Shown in pieces: positions 1 through 7,911 of a DNA stretch of 64,000 nt. The notes beneath the pieces are model-generated. The model did no database searches and was not told where the DNA came from. It saw nothing but the letters and a program-made list of their open reading frames with translations. The position numbers were made by a program, and so were the translations under genes. The stretch covers positions 2,365,687 through 2,429,686 of the forward strand of contig NZ_KB910518.1 in the NCBI RefSeq assembly GCF_000374185.1, in the 5' to 3' direction. Source of the stretch: Paenibacillus sp. HW567 (GTDB taxonomy: Bacteria > Bacillota > Bacilli > Paenibacillales > Paenibacillaceae). The first letter of the stretch is position 1. Every line of letters begins with the position of its first letter.

Positions 1-353
1 ATCTAGGGACAGTGGGAAATCCCGGTGTGCTGCAGGAATTTGCAGCCAGTGAAATCCCGCTCCTCGTGGCTTCCGGCGCCGACTGGCGGCTGGAGGAAAC
101 GCTGCACTGGCTCGCTCGAAACGGGCTGGTGCCAGAGCCCGGCTGGAGGATTTGTCTGCCGCTTGCCAGCCGCGCATCGGCTGATCTGCTGGGCTCTGCA
201 CTTGGCGGCAAGCGGGTCCATGCTCTGCCGTATCAGCAGGACCCTTTTCAGCAGCGGGGCAAGCTGATTGATACGCTTGACGAGTTATTGAAAGACCAGC
301 TACCGGGACGGAAATATGCCAAGCGTGGCGGAATTTTTCAGAAAAAATCGTAA
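1..353 (+). CDS. 3' end of an unrecognised protein gene (truncated by the window edge)
   Basis: An open frame runs from the window edge to a TAA at 351-353 and encodes about 116 residues. The GTG at 12 is probably internal, because the frame is open on its upstream side (Leu-Gly-Thr before it) and no ribosome site precedes it. The visible C-terminus contains PLLVASGADW, then a Trp/Leu-rich helix and a basic tail ending near KRGGIFQKKS. The pattern could fit the C-terminal half of a P-loop or ParA-like protein, but no diagnostic motif is left in the fragment and I do not assign a function. The gene is followed by a 120-nt gap that holds the promoter of the next gene. Confidence 0.6.
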   Translation, partial: LGTVGNPGVLQEFAASEIPLLVASGADWRLEETLHWLARNGLVPEPGWRICLPLASRASADLLGSALGGKRVHALPYQQDPFQQRGKLIDTLDELLKDQLPGRKYAKRGGIFQKKS

Positions 354-423
354 AATCACCATCTGACATCAGCCAGCTTCAAGACCTTTGGCCAATTTCC
401 TATTTCAGGCGTGCGCTTACTTA

Positions 424-432
424 TGCTACAAT
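424..432 (+). promoter_or_regulatory. Extended -10 promoter element upstream of the moeB/thiF-like gene
   Basis: TGCTACAAT is a TGn-extended -10 hexamer with one mismatch to TATAAT. No convincing -35 box sits 17 nt upstream. It lies 42 nt before the ATG at 474, which has GGGGGT as its ribosome site. Confidence 0.4.
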
Positions 433-473
433 AAATCGTTGTATGCTTGGTTCGGTCATAGGGGGTCTCTGAA

Positions 474-1544
474 ATGAGTCATAACGCAAAAGATAAAAAC
501 ACTTCTGCGCAGGAGTACGGACGGAACGGGCGCTACTCGCGCCAGGTGAGGTTCAGCCCTTTCGGTGCGGAGGGGCAGGAGGGACTTGCCCGCTCAACCG
601 TACTTGTCGTCGGTGTGGGCGCGCTTGGTACAGGGATTGCAGAGACCCTGGCGCGCTGCGGAGTCGGGCGGATTATTCTGGCTGACCGCGATTATGTGGA
701 ATGGAGCAATCTGCAGCGCCAGCAGCTCTATACCGAGGAGGATGCCCGCCAGCGCACACCCAAAGCTGCCGCCGCCAAGGCGCGGCTTGAGCAGATCAAC
801 TCGGAGATTATAATAGAGGCACATGTTCTGGATGTACGCGCCGAAGAGCTGGAGAATCTGCTCACGGGTGTAGATCTGATTATGGATGGAACTGATAATT
901 TCGATACCCGGCTAATCATCAACGATATGGCCCAGAAGCATGGCATTCCCTGGATTTATGGAGCTTGTGTGGGAGGCTACGGGATTACATACACGATTCT
1001 GCCGGGGGAAACCCCGTGCCTGAACTGTCTGCTGGGGGCTGTTCCGCTTGGCGGGGACACCTGCGACACAGCGGGAATACTCCCGCAGGCTGTGCAACTG
1101 GTTACCGCGAACGGCACCGCTGAGGCGCTGAAGCTGCTGGGCGGACGCCGCGAACAACTGCGGAGTAAGCTTCTGTCGTTCGATGTATGGCGCAACGAGC
1201 ACCAGGAGATTGGTGTAAAAGCCGCCAAGAAGGCGGATTGTCCTTCCTGCGGCAGCCATCCAATCTATCCTTACCTGACGGCAGCGAACACCGAGCGCAG
1301 TGATGTGCTGTGCGGCAGAGATACCGTGCAGATCCGCCCGGCGCAGCGCCGGAGGCTGGACCTGCAGGAAACGGCCAGCCGCCTCTCCAGGCTGGCTGCC
1401 GGCAAGGTGGAAAGCAACCCGTACCTGGTTTCCTTCACAGAGGAGCCATACCGCATGGTTATCTTTGCCGACGGGCGGGCGTTGATTCATGGAACAAATG
1501 ATGTTGCCGCCGCCCGCAGCTTTTACCACCGGTATTTCGGTTAG
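474..1544 (+). CDS. moeB: ThiF/MoeB/HesA family adenylyltransferase
   Basis: This 356-residue E1-like enzyme should adenylate the C-terminal Gly-Gly of a small sulfur carrier (MoaD for molybdopterin or ThiS for thiazole). Visible motifs are the nucleotide-binding GVGALG (about residues 47-52), the DRDYVEWSNLQRQ segment typical of MoeB/ThiF (71-83), DGTDNFDTR (about 137-145) and two zinc CxxC pairs (CLNC near 182, CPSC near 256). The length matches the roughly 340-residue Bacillus MoeB/ThiF proteins rather than the 250-residue E. coli ones. Family membership cannot separate MoeB from ThiF. No thiamine genes are adjacent and moeA-mobB occur at 54.8 kb, so MoeB is slightly favoured. The ATG at 474 has GGGGGT upstream. 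A strong terminator follows, so it is monocistronic. Confidence 0.85.
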   Translation: MSHNAKDKNTSAQEYGRNGRYSRQVRFSPFGAEGQEGLARSTVLVVGVGALGTGIAETLARCGVGRIILADRDYVEWSNLQRQQLYTEEDARQRTPKAAAAKARLEQINSEIIIEAHVLDVRAEELENLLTGVDLIMDGTDNFDTRLIINDMAQKHGIPWIYGACVGGYGITYTILPGETPCLNCLLGAVPLGGDTCDTAGILPQAVQLVTANGTAEALKLLGGRREQLRSKLLSFDVWRNEHQEIGVKAAKKADCPSCGSHPIYPYLTAANTERSDVLCGRDTVQIRPAQRRRLDLQETASRLSRLAAGKVESNPYLVSFTEEPYRMVIFADGRALIHGTNDVAAARSFYHRYFG

Positions 1545-1560
1545 CCGCTTCACAATAATT

Positions 1561-1600
1561 AAGCAAAGAGACCGTTCGCCTGGAATGGTCTCTTTGCTTT
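1561..1600 (+). terminator. Rho-independent terminator after moeB-like gene
   Basis: A 13-bp inverted repeat (AAGCAAAGAGACC / GGTCTCTTTGCTT) with a 13-nt loop begins 17 nt after the stop codon. The 3' arm supplies a T-rich end. Confidence 0.85.
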
Positions 1601-1669
1601 GCGGGAACTCTATAAATAATCTGCAGCGGTGCTGCCGTTGCAAGGCTGACTTCATACGGGGGATACATT

Positions 1670-2419
1670 GTGAATGAGAGAATTATCTGGTTTGCGGTCG
1701 GGCATCCCCCTGATGCCTATGAAACTGCAGAACAGGGTAAGCGGAGCAGAGAAGAACGCTTGACTCTGGAACATGCGCTGCAAGAGCTGGGTCTGCAAAC
1801 GACAATGAGCGAAGATCTGGGGGATCTTCGCTCATTGCTGTCCAGTCTGGACCCTGTATTGCTGCTTACAGAGCTGCACCATGCTGCAGAGTGGGAAGGG
1901 TGGGGGTTAATTACCGACCTGAGAGAGCAGGGGAGAATACTGCCGGTGATGGTCATTTCCGGCGGAGAGTACGGTGAAGAGGCTGTAGCGGCATTTGATG
2001 CGGGTGGCAATGACTACATGGTGAAGCCGGTACATATCGGTGAGTTCAAATGCAGAGTCGAGAATTTATTAAAGCTTACGGGCCGCCGTCACGACCATTC
2101 AGCGCTGCTTAGGATAGATGGCCTGATCCTTGATCCCAGCCGCCGGCTGGCCAGCCGGAATGGAACGGAACTGAAAATGACGCCCAAAGAGTTCGATCTG
2201 CTCTATTATCTTGCTCAAAATCTGGGGGTGATTTGTCCCCGCGACGAAATTCTTAAGCAGGTTTGGGGATATCACTTTCAAGCTGACACCAATGTGGTCG
2301 ATGTGTATATCAGACATATCCGTTTGAAAATGGACAAAGGCTACAAGAACAAATTGATTCATACCGTTCGCGGAATCGGATATGTGTTGCGGGCGCCGGA
2401 ATACGGCGCCACATCCTGA
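1670..2419 (+). CDS. Orphan OmpR/PhoB-type response regulator with atypical receiver
   Basis: This 249-residue protein has an N-terminal receiver-like domain (about 1-130) and a C-terminal winged-helix DNA-binding domain (about 145-240; MTPKEFDLLYYL, VWGYHF, VDVYIRHIRLKM and TVRGIGYVL are classic OmpR-family blocks). The receiver keeps the conserved Lys (VKPVHIGEF) but lacks the usual phospho-acceptor Asp: the beta-3 strand reads VLLLTEL where canonical members read LLDxMLP. The acidic pair after beta-1 is also missing (WFAVGHPPDA). It is therefore probably an orphan, phosphorylation-independent regulator. No histidine kinase is adjacent. The GTG at 1670 is chosen because GGGGGATA lies just upstream. 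A perfect 15-bp hairpin lies inside the coding sequence at 1803-1837. Confidence 0.85.
   Translation: MNERIIWFAVGHPPDAYETAEQGKRSREERLTLEHALQELGLQTTMSEDLGDLRSLLSSLDPVLLLTELHHAAEWEGWGLITDLREQGRILPVMVISGGEYGEEAVAAFDAGGNDYMVKPVHIGEFKCRVENLLKLTGRRHDHSALLRIDGLILDPSRRLASRNGTELKMTPKEFDLLYYLAQNLGVICPRDEILKQVWGYHFQADTNVVDVYIRHIRLKMDKGYKNKLIHTVRGIGYVLRAPEYGATS
1803..1837. repeat. Perfect 15-bp inverted repeat inside the response-regulator gene
   Basis: Positions 1803-1817 and 1823-1837 are exact reverse complements separated by TGGGG. It has no U-tract and lies in codons for the linker between receiver helices, so it is not a terminator. Confidence 0.85.
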
Positions 2420-2478
2420 CAATCACAAAATGATCATGTACAACCCTTAACTAGACTTCAATTCCGATATAAGGGCTG

Positions 2479-2985
2479 TTACAGTACACGGCGTGCTTTC
2501 AGGTAGGTTTTTGTCCAGTGGCTGGAGTTCACATCAGAAATCGTGACACCCGGAGCACCATAGGTGTGAAGCATTTTACCGTTCCCCATATAGACAGCCA
2601 CGTGGGTTACATTATGGCCGTTTGCTCTGCTTCCGCTGGAGAAGAACAACAGATCGCCTACCCGCAGGTTTGCTTTGGATACAGGTGTGCCTACTGTGGA
2701 TTGCGCCGCAGAGGTGCGGGGCAGGTTAATTCCGTATTTAGCGAAAATGTATTTGGTGAAGGACGAGCAGTCAAAGGTTCTGGTCGAAGTCGTGGAAGCG
2801 CCGAACTCATAACGAACGCCCATGTATTTACTGCCGAAGTTGACAATGTTCTGTCCGGTAGAAGATGTTACAGACGCGGCAGCAGCGGGTGCTGTTCCGG
2901 CGCTGGTTGCCATCAGAGTGCTCAGGCCAATCGTGGTGCACATACCTACGACTATAGCTTGCTTAAACCATTGATGTTTTTTCAT
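2479..2985 (-). CDS. Secreted NlpC/P60 family cell-wall endopeptidase
   Basis: This is a 168-residue exported cysteine peptidase expected to cut peptidoglycan stem peptides (D-Glu to diamino acid bond in the family). Residues 1-37 form a signal peptide: basic MKKHQWFKQ, a hydrophobic core, and an Ala-rich cleavage region. The NlpC/P60 domain fills the rest, with the catalytic Cys in FDCSSFTKYIF (about 70), the His in HNVTHVAVYMG and the downstream polar His in KMLHTYG. There are no SH3 or LysM targeting domains, so it is a minimal single-domain enzyme. The start ATG has GGGAGGT upstream. It is transcribed alone, convergent with the preceding regulator. Confidence 0.92.
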   Translation of the reverse strand: MKKHQWFKQAIVVGMCTTIGLSTLMATSAGTAPAAAASVTSSTGQNIVNFGSKYMGVRYEFGASTTSTRTFDCSSFTKYIFAKYGINLPRTSAAQSTVGTPVSKANLRVGDLLFFSSGSRANGHNVTHVAVYMGNGKMLHTYGAPGVTISDVNSSHWTKTYLKARRVL

Positions 2986-3176
2986 GTTGTAATACCTCCC
3001 AGGTTATGTTGTTGAAAGTCTCTAGCTTCTTGCTCTGTTCGTAGTATAGCAGGTTATCCATGTCCTAAATTCTGGAGAAGGTGCCGCTAACCCAAGCTGG
3101 GTATGTGTTGGAAGCGTTTTATTAAAAGTTCATTAAAAGTTACAAAAAATTAATTTTTATCTATCTCCAGCACTTG

Positions 3177-3219
3177 AAAAAGCCGGTAATCCCTTGAATG
3201 GCAGGGGGTTACCGGCTTT
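3177..3219 (-). terminator. Rho-independent terminator downstream of thiN
   Basis: The arms AAAGCCGGTAAYCCC at 3178-3193 and 3204-3219 pair. Read on the minus strand the stem ends in GGCTTTTT, which suits termination of the minus-strand thiN. The 3016-3269 gap otherwise holds only the upstream region of the NlpC gene, with a plausible minus-strand TATACT near 3045 but no clear -35. Confidence 0.75.
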
Positions 3220-3269
3220 GGGCGTTCGAAGCTAAAAGTTACAGCGATGTTTCTAAATTCCCTATGTAC

Positions 3270-3911
3270 TTAGTCCTTGCTCTGAATAATTAGCAGCAGA
3301 CCGCTCTCAATGGTCACGGTTCCGGAAGCCGCAGTCAGGACATTGCTAACGCCGAGAGATTGTCCCAGCTTCAAGGTGGCGCGAGTCAGCGGATACTGGA
3401 AGCCTTCAAGCGTAATGCCAGTTACCTCGGGTGTCAACGGCAGCAGCGAGACATAGGTATATCCCAGATTTTGAACAACCGCTTGTGAACCAGTCAGGGT
3501 TATGTAATTATTTGAATCGACAACGGAACAGAGCACCTGGCGCTGCGCCGCTCTTGTCATCATCTGAATGCTGGCCAGCGTGTGGTCAAAACGCGTTCCG
3601 GTTACACCAAACAGCAGTATGGAGTCAGGCTGCGTGTCCAGTGCAAGATCAAAGGCCATCTCACTATCTGTCAAATCCTTGTCTACCGGATCAACAGCGA
3701 TCGTTCTTTTGCTGCCTGCTTCGATTTGCCGAAAGTCCTCCTGGGTGACCGAATCGAAATCGCCTACGGCAATATCGGGTGTAATTCCATGAGATACTAG
3801 AAAGAAAGCTCCTTTATCGGCACCGATGATATAATCTTCTTCATCTAATAGAGACAAATATTGTGCGGACAGCTCGCCTCCGGCAAATATAACAACCCGT
3901 TTGGGTGGCAT
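3270..3911 (-). CDS. thiN: Thiamine pyrophosphokinase
   Basis: This 213-residue cytoplasmic enzyme transfers pyrophosphate from ATP to thiamine, giving thiamine diphosphate, the cofactor used by the pyruvate dehydrogenase E1 encoded 2 kb away. Family motifs are present in order: IGADKGA (near 29), VGDFDSV (near 49), DKDLTDSEMAFDLA (near 77) and GVTGTRFDHTLA (near 102), which together make the ATP and thiamine sites at the dimer interface. The C-terminal half is the beta-rich thiamine-binding domain. Length is normal for the family (about 210). The start ATG has GGAGGGGGA upstream. No TPP riboswitch signature is seen in the short leader. Confidence 0.93.
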   Translation of the reverse strand: MPPKRVVIFAGGELSAQYLSLLDEEDYIIGADKGAFFLVSHGITPDIAVGDFDSVTQEDFRQIEAGSKRTIAVDPVDKDLTDSEMAFDLALDTQPDSILLFGVTGTRFDHTLASIQMMTRAAQRQVLCSVVDSNNYITLTGSQAVVQNLGYTYVSLLPLTPEVTGITLEGFQYPLTRATLKLGQSLGVSNVLTAASGTVTIESGLLLIIQSKD

Positions 3912-3976
3912 GGTCCCCCTCCTTAATATAGCTTAATGGTCACTCATCCTGACCAAGTATAATGCAGATCGAAAGG

Positions 3977-4006
3977 TTGTACAAATGCTGTGGTCCGCGA
4001 TAAAAT
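3977..4006 (+). promoter_or_regulatory. Sigma-A type promoter for the tyrosine phosphatase gene
   Basis: TTGTAC and TAAAAT are separated by 18 nt. Transcription would begin near 4013, leaving a short leader with AGGAGG at 4027-4032. This makes a start at the TTG of 4021 unlikely, because that codon precedes the ribosome site. Confidence 0.55.
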
Positions 4007-4041
4007 GAATATAATGATAATTGCATAGGAGGGTGAGTGGG

Positions 4042-4506
4042 ATCATAAAGGTACTGTTCGTATGTCTGGGTAATATTTGCCGCTCGCCGATGGCTGAGGC
4101 TGTTCTTCGCCACAAAATTATGGAGCGGAAGCTGTCAGCGCAAATTTCAGTTGACTCTGCGGGTACCGGTGACTGGCATATTGGCAAAGGGCCGCATGAA
4201 GGAACGCGGTCTATTCTCGACCAGCACGGCATCAGTTATGAGAACATGAAGGCCCGGCTTGTAAAGAGCGGTGATTTTGAAGAGTTTCAATATATCATCT
4301 GCATGGATAAGTCCAATGGCGACAATGTCCGCAAAATCCCTGGCGGTGAGAAGGCGAAGCTGCTGTTCTTCATGGATCTATTGCCGGAGGAAGAGCTGCG
4401 GGAAGTGCCGGACCCTTATTTTACGGGGAATTTCGAACAGGTCTATGATCTGGTTGATGCAGGCTGTGATGTGCTGCTCGCGGGAATCATCAAGGACAAG
4501 CTATAG
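4042..4506 (+). CDS. Low-molecular-weight protein-tyrosine phosphatase
   Basis: This protein of about 154 residues removes phosphate from tyrosine residues. The P-loop signature CLGNICRSPMAEA (C-x4-C-R-S) sits at the N-terminus, and the general-acid Asp is in VPDPYFTG near the C-terminus. Start choice: the frame is open from a TTG at 4021 and contains a GTG at 4033, but the only ribosome site, AGGAGG, occupies 4027-4032. The TTG precedes it and the GTG abuts it. The next in-frame codon at normal spacing (9 nt) is ATC at 4042, exactly where homologues begin (Met-Ile/Lys-Val-Leu-Phe-Val-Cys). I therefore infer a rare ATC start; automated callers would give 4021 or 4033. The gene stands alone and ends before overlapping hairpins. 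Confidence 0.88.
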   Translation: MIKVLFVCLGNICRSPMAEAVLRHKIMERKLSAQISVDSAGTGDWHIGKGPHEGTRSILDQHGISYENMKARLVKSGDFEEFQYIICMDKSNGDNVRKIPGGEKAKLLFFMDLLPEEELREVPDPYFTGNFEQVYDLVDAGCDVLLAGIIKDKL

Positions 4507-4542
4507 CTGATAACTGAAATGATGTTTCGCAGACTTTGGTTG

Positions 4543-4581
4543 CCGTCCTTATAAGTAAGGACGGGCACCGTGGTGCCCGTC
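4543..4581 (+). terminator. Overlapping hairpins between the phosphatase and esterase genes
   Basis: CCGTCCTTA/TAAGGACGG (4543-4551 with 4556-4564) and GACGGGCACC/GGTGCCCGTC (4560-4569 with 4572-4581) share bases, so only one can form at a time. There is no strong U-run, only TCTCG, so termination strength is uncertain. It lies between convergent genes. Confidence 0.5.
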
Positions 4582-4659
4582 TCGTAATGAAAGCGTAAAC
4601 ACGCAGATAGAATACATATGTTCTTGAGATGTTCATTATTTGTTTCGTTCAAAGCGGGG

Positions 4660-5391
4660 TTATTTGTTTAAAAAATAGAGTAGCGATTCCGGCAGCTCCT
4701 TTTGCCAGAATCCCCAGAGATGGCGTCCGTCTTTTTCCCGGTAGGATACGGTTGCCCCGCGTGATTCAAGCAATGCCTTTGTTTCCCGGTTCATCTCTAC
4801 AAAATCGTATACGCCGGTATCCGTCTTATAGTTGGTTTCCTGAAGCCCAACTACCATGTTGATATCCAGCCAGGAGAGATCCTCCTCCATTGCCAGAATC
4901 TCGCGGGTCTGCGGGTAATACGCGCCGGAAAGGCTCAGAACACGGCTGAACAGGCCCGGATATGCCAGGGCGAGATGCAGCGAGACACTGCCGCCCAGCG
5001 AATCGCCTGCGATGATGCGTTCATCCGGTGTCCGGCGGACCGGATAATTATGTTCAATGAAGGGAATAATCTCTTCGGCAAAGCAAGACAGGTACTCCTT
5101 GAACCTGCTGCCAAAGGGAGCATACTCCTGCGTACGGACGGCAACATTGACTTCGACCCCGACGATGATGAACGGTTCGATATCCTGCTCCAGAATCAGT
5201 TGCCCGGCAAGGGTGGCAATTCGGCCGAAGTTGAAGAATTCCTCCCCATCCTGGCAGTAGACTACAGGGTAGCTGAGGACCTCGTTATAACCGGGAGGCA
5301 GGTAGATGCGCAGCTTGCGCTCCTCCTGAAGATGCTCGCTCCATATGGTTTGCTTCAAAATTGTACGTTTCAGAAAAACAGGCTCACTCAT
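4660..5391 (-). CDS. Alpha/beta-hydrolase esterase of the enterochelin-esterase/esterase D family
   Basis: This 243-residue serine hydrolase shows the family's features: an early beta-sandwich segment with RIYLPPGYN, VVYCQDGEEFF near the oxyanion region, the nucleophile elbow GDSLGG, and the catalytic His in DGRHLWGFW near the C-terminus. It has no signal peptide, so it acts in the cytoplasm; the substrate is not evident. Relatives hydrolyse siderophore esters, S-formylglutathione or short acyl esters. No siderophore genes are nearby. The frame extends 22 codons further upstream to 5457, but the ATG at 5391 is preferred because AAAGGTGAG lies about 9 nt upstream. It is monocistronic and divergent from the pdh operon. 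Confidence 0.85.
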   Translation of the reverse strand: MSEPVFLKRTILKQTIWSEHLQEERKLRIYLPPGYNEVLSYPVVYCQDGEEFFNFGRIATLAGQLILEQDIEPFIIVGVEVNVAVRTQEYAPFGSRFKEYLSCFAEEIIPFIEHNYPVRRTPDERIIAGDSLGGSVSLHLALAYPGLFSRVLSLSGAYYPQTREILAMEEDLSWLDINMVVGLQETNYKTDTGVYDFVEMNRETKALLESRGATVSYREKDGRHLWGFWQKELPESLLYFLNK

Positions 5392-5574
5392 GGCTGAATT
5401 CTCACCTTTCTTGTCGAAATTTTGCATTAGTCGCGGTGTTGCGTTAAAATTATCCACGCGGTAAATGTGTTAAATATCATTTACTTGCCAAATAAAAGTT
5501 TATCTGTTATAGGATTTTGAATGACCTGTTATACATACAAAGTTTATGGAAACATAAATTTTATGCGTATTTCT

Positions 5575-5604
5575 TTGACGAAATAGATAAAACAGGTGTA
5601 TAAT
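5575..5604 (+). promoter_or_regulatory. Sigma-A promoter of the pdh operon
   Basis: TTGACG at 5575-5580 and a perfect TATAAT at 5599-5604 are separated by 18 nt. The expected start site is near 5611, about 47 nt before the pdhA start codon. This is the strongest promoter match in the window. Confidence 0.8.
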
Positions 5605-5657
5605 AATTCTATAACAGAGGCCACTGATATTCAAATTTTTTTATTGAGGTGAAGATG

Positions 5658-6725
5658 ATGACTAAAGTTCCTTACGAAGTGTATACAGAGGACGTGGAGG
5701 CCCTTTCGGTGCTTTCTCCTGATGGAGAAGTTATCAATAAGGATAAGATGCCTGCACTTACCGACGATCAACTGAAAGAAATCATGTACCGTATGGTATT
5801 TACCCGGACCTGGGATGACCGGGCCGTCAATCTGGGCCGTCAAGGCCGCCTTGGTTTCTACGCACCGGTATCCGGTCAGGAAGCCACAATGGTAGGCAGC
5901 GAGTTCGCCCTGCAGAAAGAAGATTTCGTATGCCCAGGCTACCGTGATATTCCACAGCTTGTATGGCATGGACTTCCATTATACCAGGCTTTTCTATATT
6001 CGCGTGGACATCAACATGGCGGGCAGATACCTGAGGGTGTAAATGTATTGATGCCTCAGATCATCATCGGCGCTCAAATCCTGCATGCTACAGGTATTGC
6101 AATGGGCTTCAAGCTGAAGAAGCAGCCAAATCTCGCAATTACTTACACAGGTGACGGCGGTTCTTCCGAAGGTGACTTCTACGAAGGTCTGAACTATGCC
6201 GGACGCTTCAAATTGCCGGTAATCTTCTTCGTGCAAAATAACGGCTATGCTATTACGACTCCGTTCGCAAAACAGACGGCAGCCAAATCCATCGCCCATA
6301 AAGCGATTGCTGCGGGTATTCCCGGCATCAAGATCGACGGTATGGATGTCTTCGCGGTAATTTCCGCAGTGCAGGAAGCTGCCGAGCGTGCCCGCAAAGG
6401 CGAAGGAGCTACGCTGATTGAAGCTGTTACTTACCGTTTCCGTCCGCATTCCCTTTCCGACGACGCCAGCAAGTACCGTTCCAAAGAAGAAGAAGGACAA
6501 TGGAACGAGAAGGACCCGATTGCCCGTCTTGCCAAGTATTTGGAGAAGAAGGGTCTGTGGACCGAAGAAGATACATTGCGCGTAAGAGAAGAAGCGAAAG
6601 CGACTGTAAACGAGCAGATTAAAAAAGCGGAGCAAACCGAAAAAATGACCGTTCCCGGCTTGATCGACAGCATGTTCGAGGTAACACCGAAACATCTGGA
6701 AGAGCAAAAAGCCGATTTTGAATAA
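5658..6725 (+). CDS. pdhA: Pyruvate dehydrogenase E1 component, alpha subunit
   Basis: This subunit of about 355 residues belongs to the thiamine-diphosphate-dependent E1 (alpha2-beta2) that decarboxylates pyruvate and reductively acetylates E2 lipoyl groups. The ThDP motif is clear: GDGGSSEGDFYEGLNYA followed by FFVQNN. RGHQHGG and the phosphorylation-loop-like YRFRPHSLSDDAS segment also fit the family. Length is normal for Gram-positive E1 alpha (about 370). The ATG at 5658 is preferred to the GTG at 5649, because the GTG overlaps the ribosome site GAGGTG. It is the first gene of the pdhABCD operon; pdhB follows after 15 nt. Confidence 0.97.
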   Translation: MTKVPYEVYTEDVEALSVLSPDGEVINKDKMPALTDDQLKEIMYRMVFTRTWDDRAVNLGRQGRLGFYAPVSGQEATMVGSEFALQKEDFVCPGYRDIPQLVWHGLPLYQAFLYSRGHQHGGQIPEGVNVLMPQIIIGAQILHATGIAMGFKLKKQPNLAITYTGDGGSSEGDFYEGLNYAGRFKLPVIFFVQNNGYAITTPFAKQTAAKSIAHKAIAAGIPGIKIDGMDVFAVISAVQEAAERARKGEGATLIEAVTYRFRPHSLSDDASKYRSKEEEGQWNEKDPIARLAKYLEKKGLWTEEDTLRVREEAKATVNEQIKKAEQTEKMTVPGLIDSMFEVTPKHLEEQKADFE

Positions 6726-6740
6726 GGGGGATATCAGGCA

Positions 6741-7718
6741 ATGGCACAAATGAATATGAAAGAAGCAATCCGTGACGCAATGCGCGTTGAACTGAATCGT
6801 GACCCTAATGTTCTTATCTTCGGAGAAGACGTAGGTAATGTAGGGGGCGTATTCCGTGTAACGGAAGGGCTCCAAAAGGAATTTGGCGAAGATCGCGTAT
6901 TTGATACTCCACTTGCTGAATCCGCAATCGGCGGTCTGGCTTTTGGTCTTGGGGTACAAGGCTTCCGTCCAATCGCTGAAATCCAGTTTGTTGGCTTCAT
7001 CTTCGAAGCACTTGACCAAATCGTCGTTCAGGCTGCCCGCCTGCGTTGGCGTTCCGGGGGCAGATTCAATGCTCCTGTAGTGTTCCGTACACCATTTGGC
7101 GGCGGCGTAAAAGCGGCCGAGCTTCATACAGATTCCCTGGAAGGCCTGATTGCCCAAAGCCCGGGGATCAAGGTTGTAATTCCTTCCAATCCATACGATG
7201 CCAAGGGACTGTTGATTGCGTCCATCCGTGATAATGACCCTGTGTTCTTTATGGAGCATTTGAACCTCTATCATGCATTCCGTGATGAAGTGCCGGAAGG
7301 CGAATACACCGTCGAGCTGGGTAAAGCAAATGTTGTCCGCGAAGGTTCAGATGTAACAATTATCTCTTACGGTCTGATGGTACATACTGCTACCAAAGCG
7401 GCCGATCAGCTTGAGAAGGAAGGCATCAAGGCTGAGATTATTGATCTGCGTACGGTTAGCCCGATTGATATTGATACAATTGTAGCTTCTGTGAAGAAGA
7501 CCAACCATGCAATTGTAGTCCAAGAAGCGCAGAAGAGCTCAGGTGTTGCTGCTGAAGTGATCGCACAAATTAATGAAAAAGCTATTCTCCATCTTGAAGC
7601 ACCTGTACTTCGTGTAGCGGGTCCGGATACCATCTATCCATTCGCGCAAATCGAGGATACTTGGATTCCTACACCGGCACGCGTTATTGCAGCCGTGAAG
7701 AAAGTTTTGGAATTCTAA
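6741..7718 (+). CDS. pdhB: Pyruvate dehydrogenase E1 component, beta subunit
   Basis: This 325-residue transketolase-like subunit supplies the pyrimidine-binding and C-terminal domains of the E1 tetramer. Characteristic blocks include [18 protein letters not shown], the catalytic Glu in [27 protein letters not shown], the interface segment HTDSLEGL and the C-terminal [27 protein letters not shown] precedes the ATG. It lies 15 nt behind pdhA. A 193-nt gap with a hairpin separates it from pdhC, which may set E1:E2 ratios by partial termination or processing (inference). Confidence 0.97.
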   Translation: MAQMNMKEAIRDAMRVELNRDPNVLIFGEDVGNVGGVFRVTEGLQKEFGEDRVFDTPLAESAIGGLAFGLGVQGFRPIAEIQFVGFIFEALDQIVVQAARLRWRSGGRFNAPVVFRTPFGGGVKAAELHTDSLEGLIAQSPGIKVVIPSNPYDAKGLLIASIRDNDPVFFMEHLNLYHAFRDEVPEGEYTVELGKANVVREGSDVTIISYGLMVHTATKAADQLEKEGIKAEIIDLRTVSPIDIDTIVASVKKTNHAIVVQEAQKSSGVAAEVIAQINEKAILHLEAPVLRVAGPDTIYPFAQIEDTWIPTPARVIAAVKKVLEF

Positions 7719-7732
7719 TAATGCAGCATCCT

Positions 7733-7754
7733 GCCGTCCTTGAATAAGGGCGGC
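7733..7754 (+). terminator. Hairpin in the pdhB-pdhC intergenic region
   Basis: GCCGTCCTT and AAGGGCGGC pair (one G-U) around a 4-nt loop. There is no U-run, so it is more likely a processing or stability element than a terminator. The left arm repeats the element at 4542-4550. Confidence 0.4.
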
Positions 7755-7911
7755 ACCCGTTTCTGCAAACGAAGCGGCTGCTTTCGAAGTGAGTTTGCGA
7801 GAGTTGCAGGAAGTTAGGCTTCATACAACTAAGCGCAAGCTCTCGAAGCAAATTTTGTACGAGGATAATTCATTGTAGTTACACTAACAAAACTTTTAGG
7901 AGGTTATTAAG

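Noticed and set aside
912..1655. 247-codon minus-strand frame over moeB
   Set aside because: Spans a plus-strand terminator and gene; composition is not protein-like.
3912..4020. TPP riboswitch expected ahead of thiN
   Set aside because: The leader is short and lacks the conserved CTGAGA and ACCTGA elements of the THI box.
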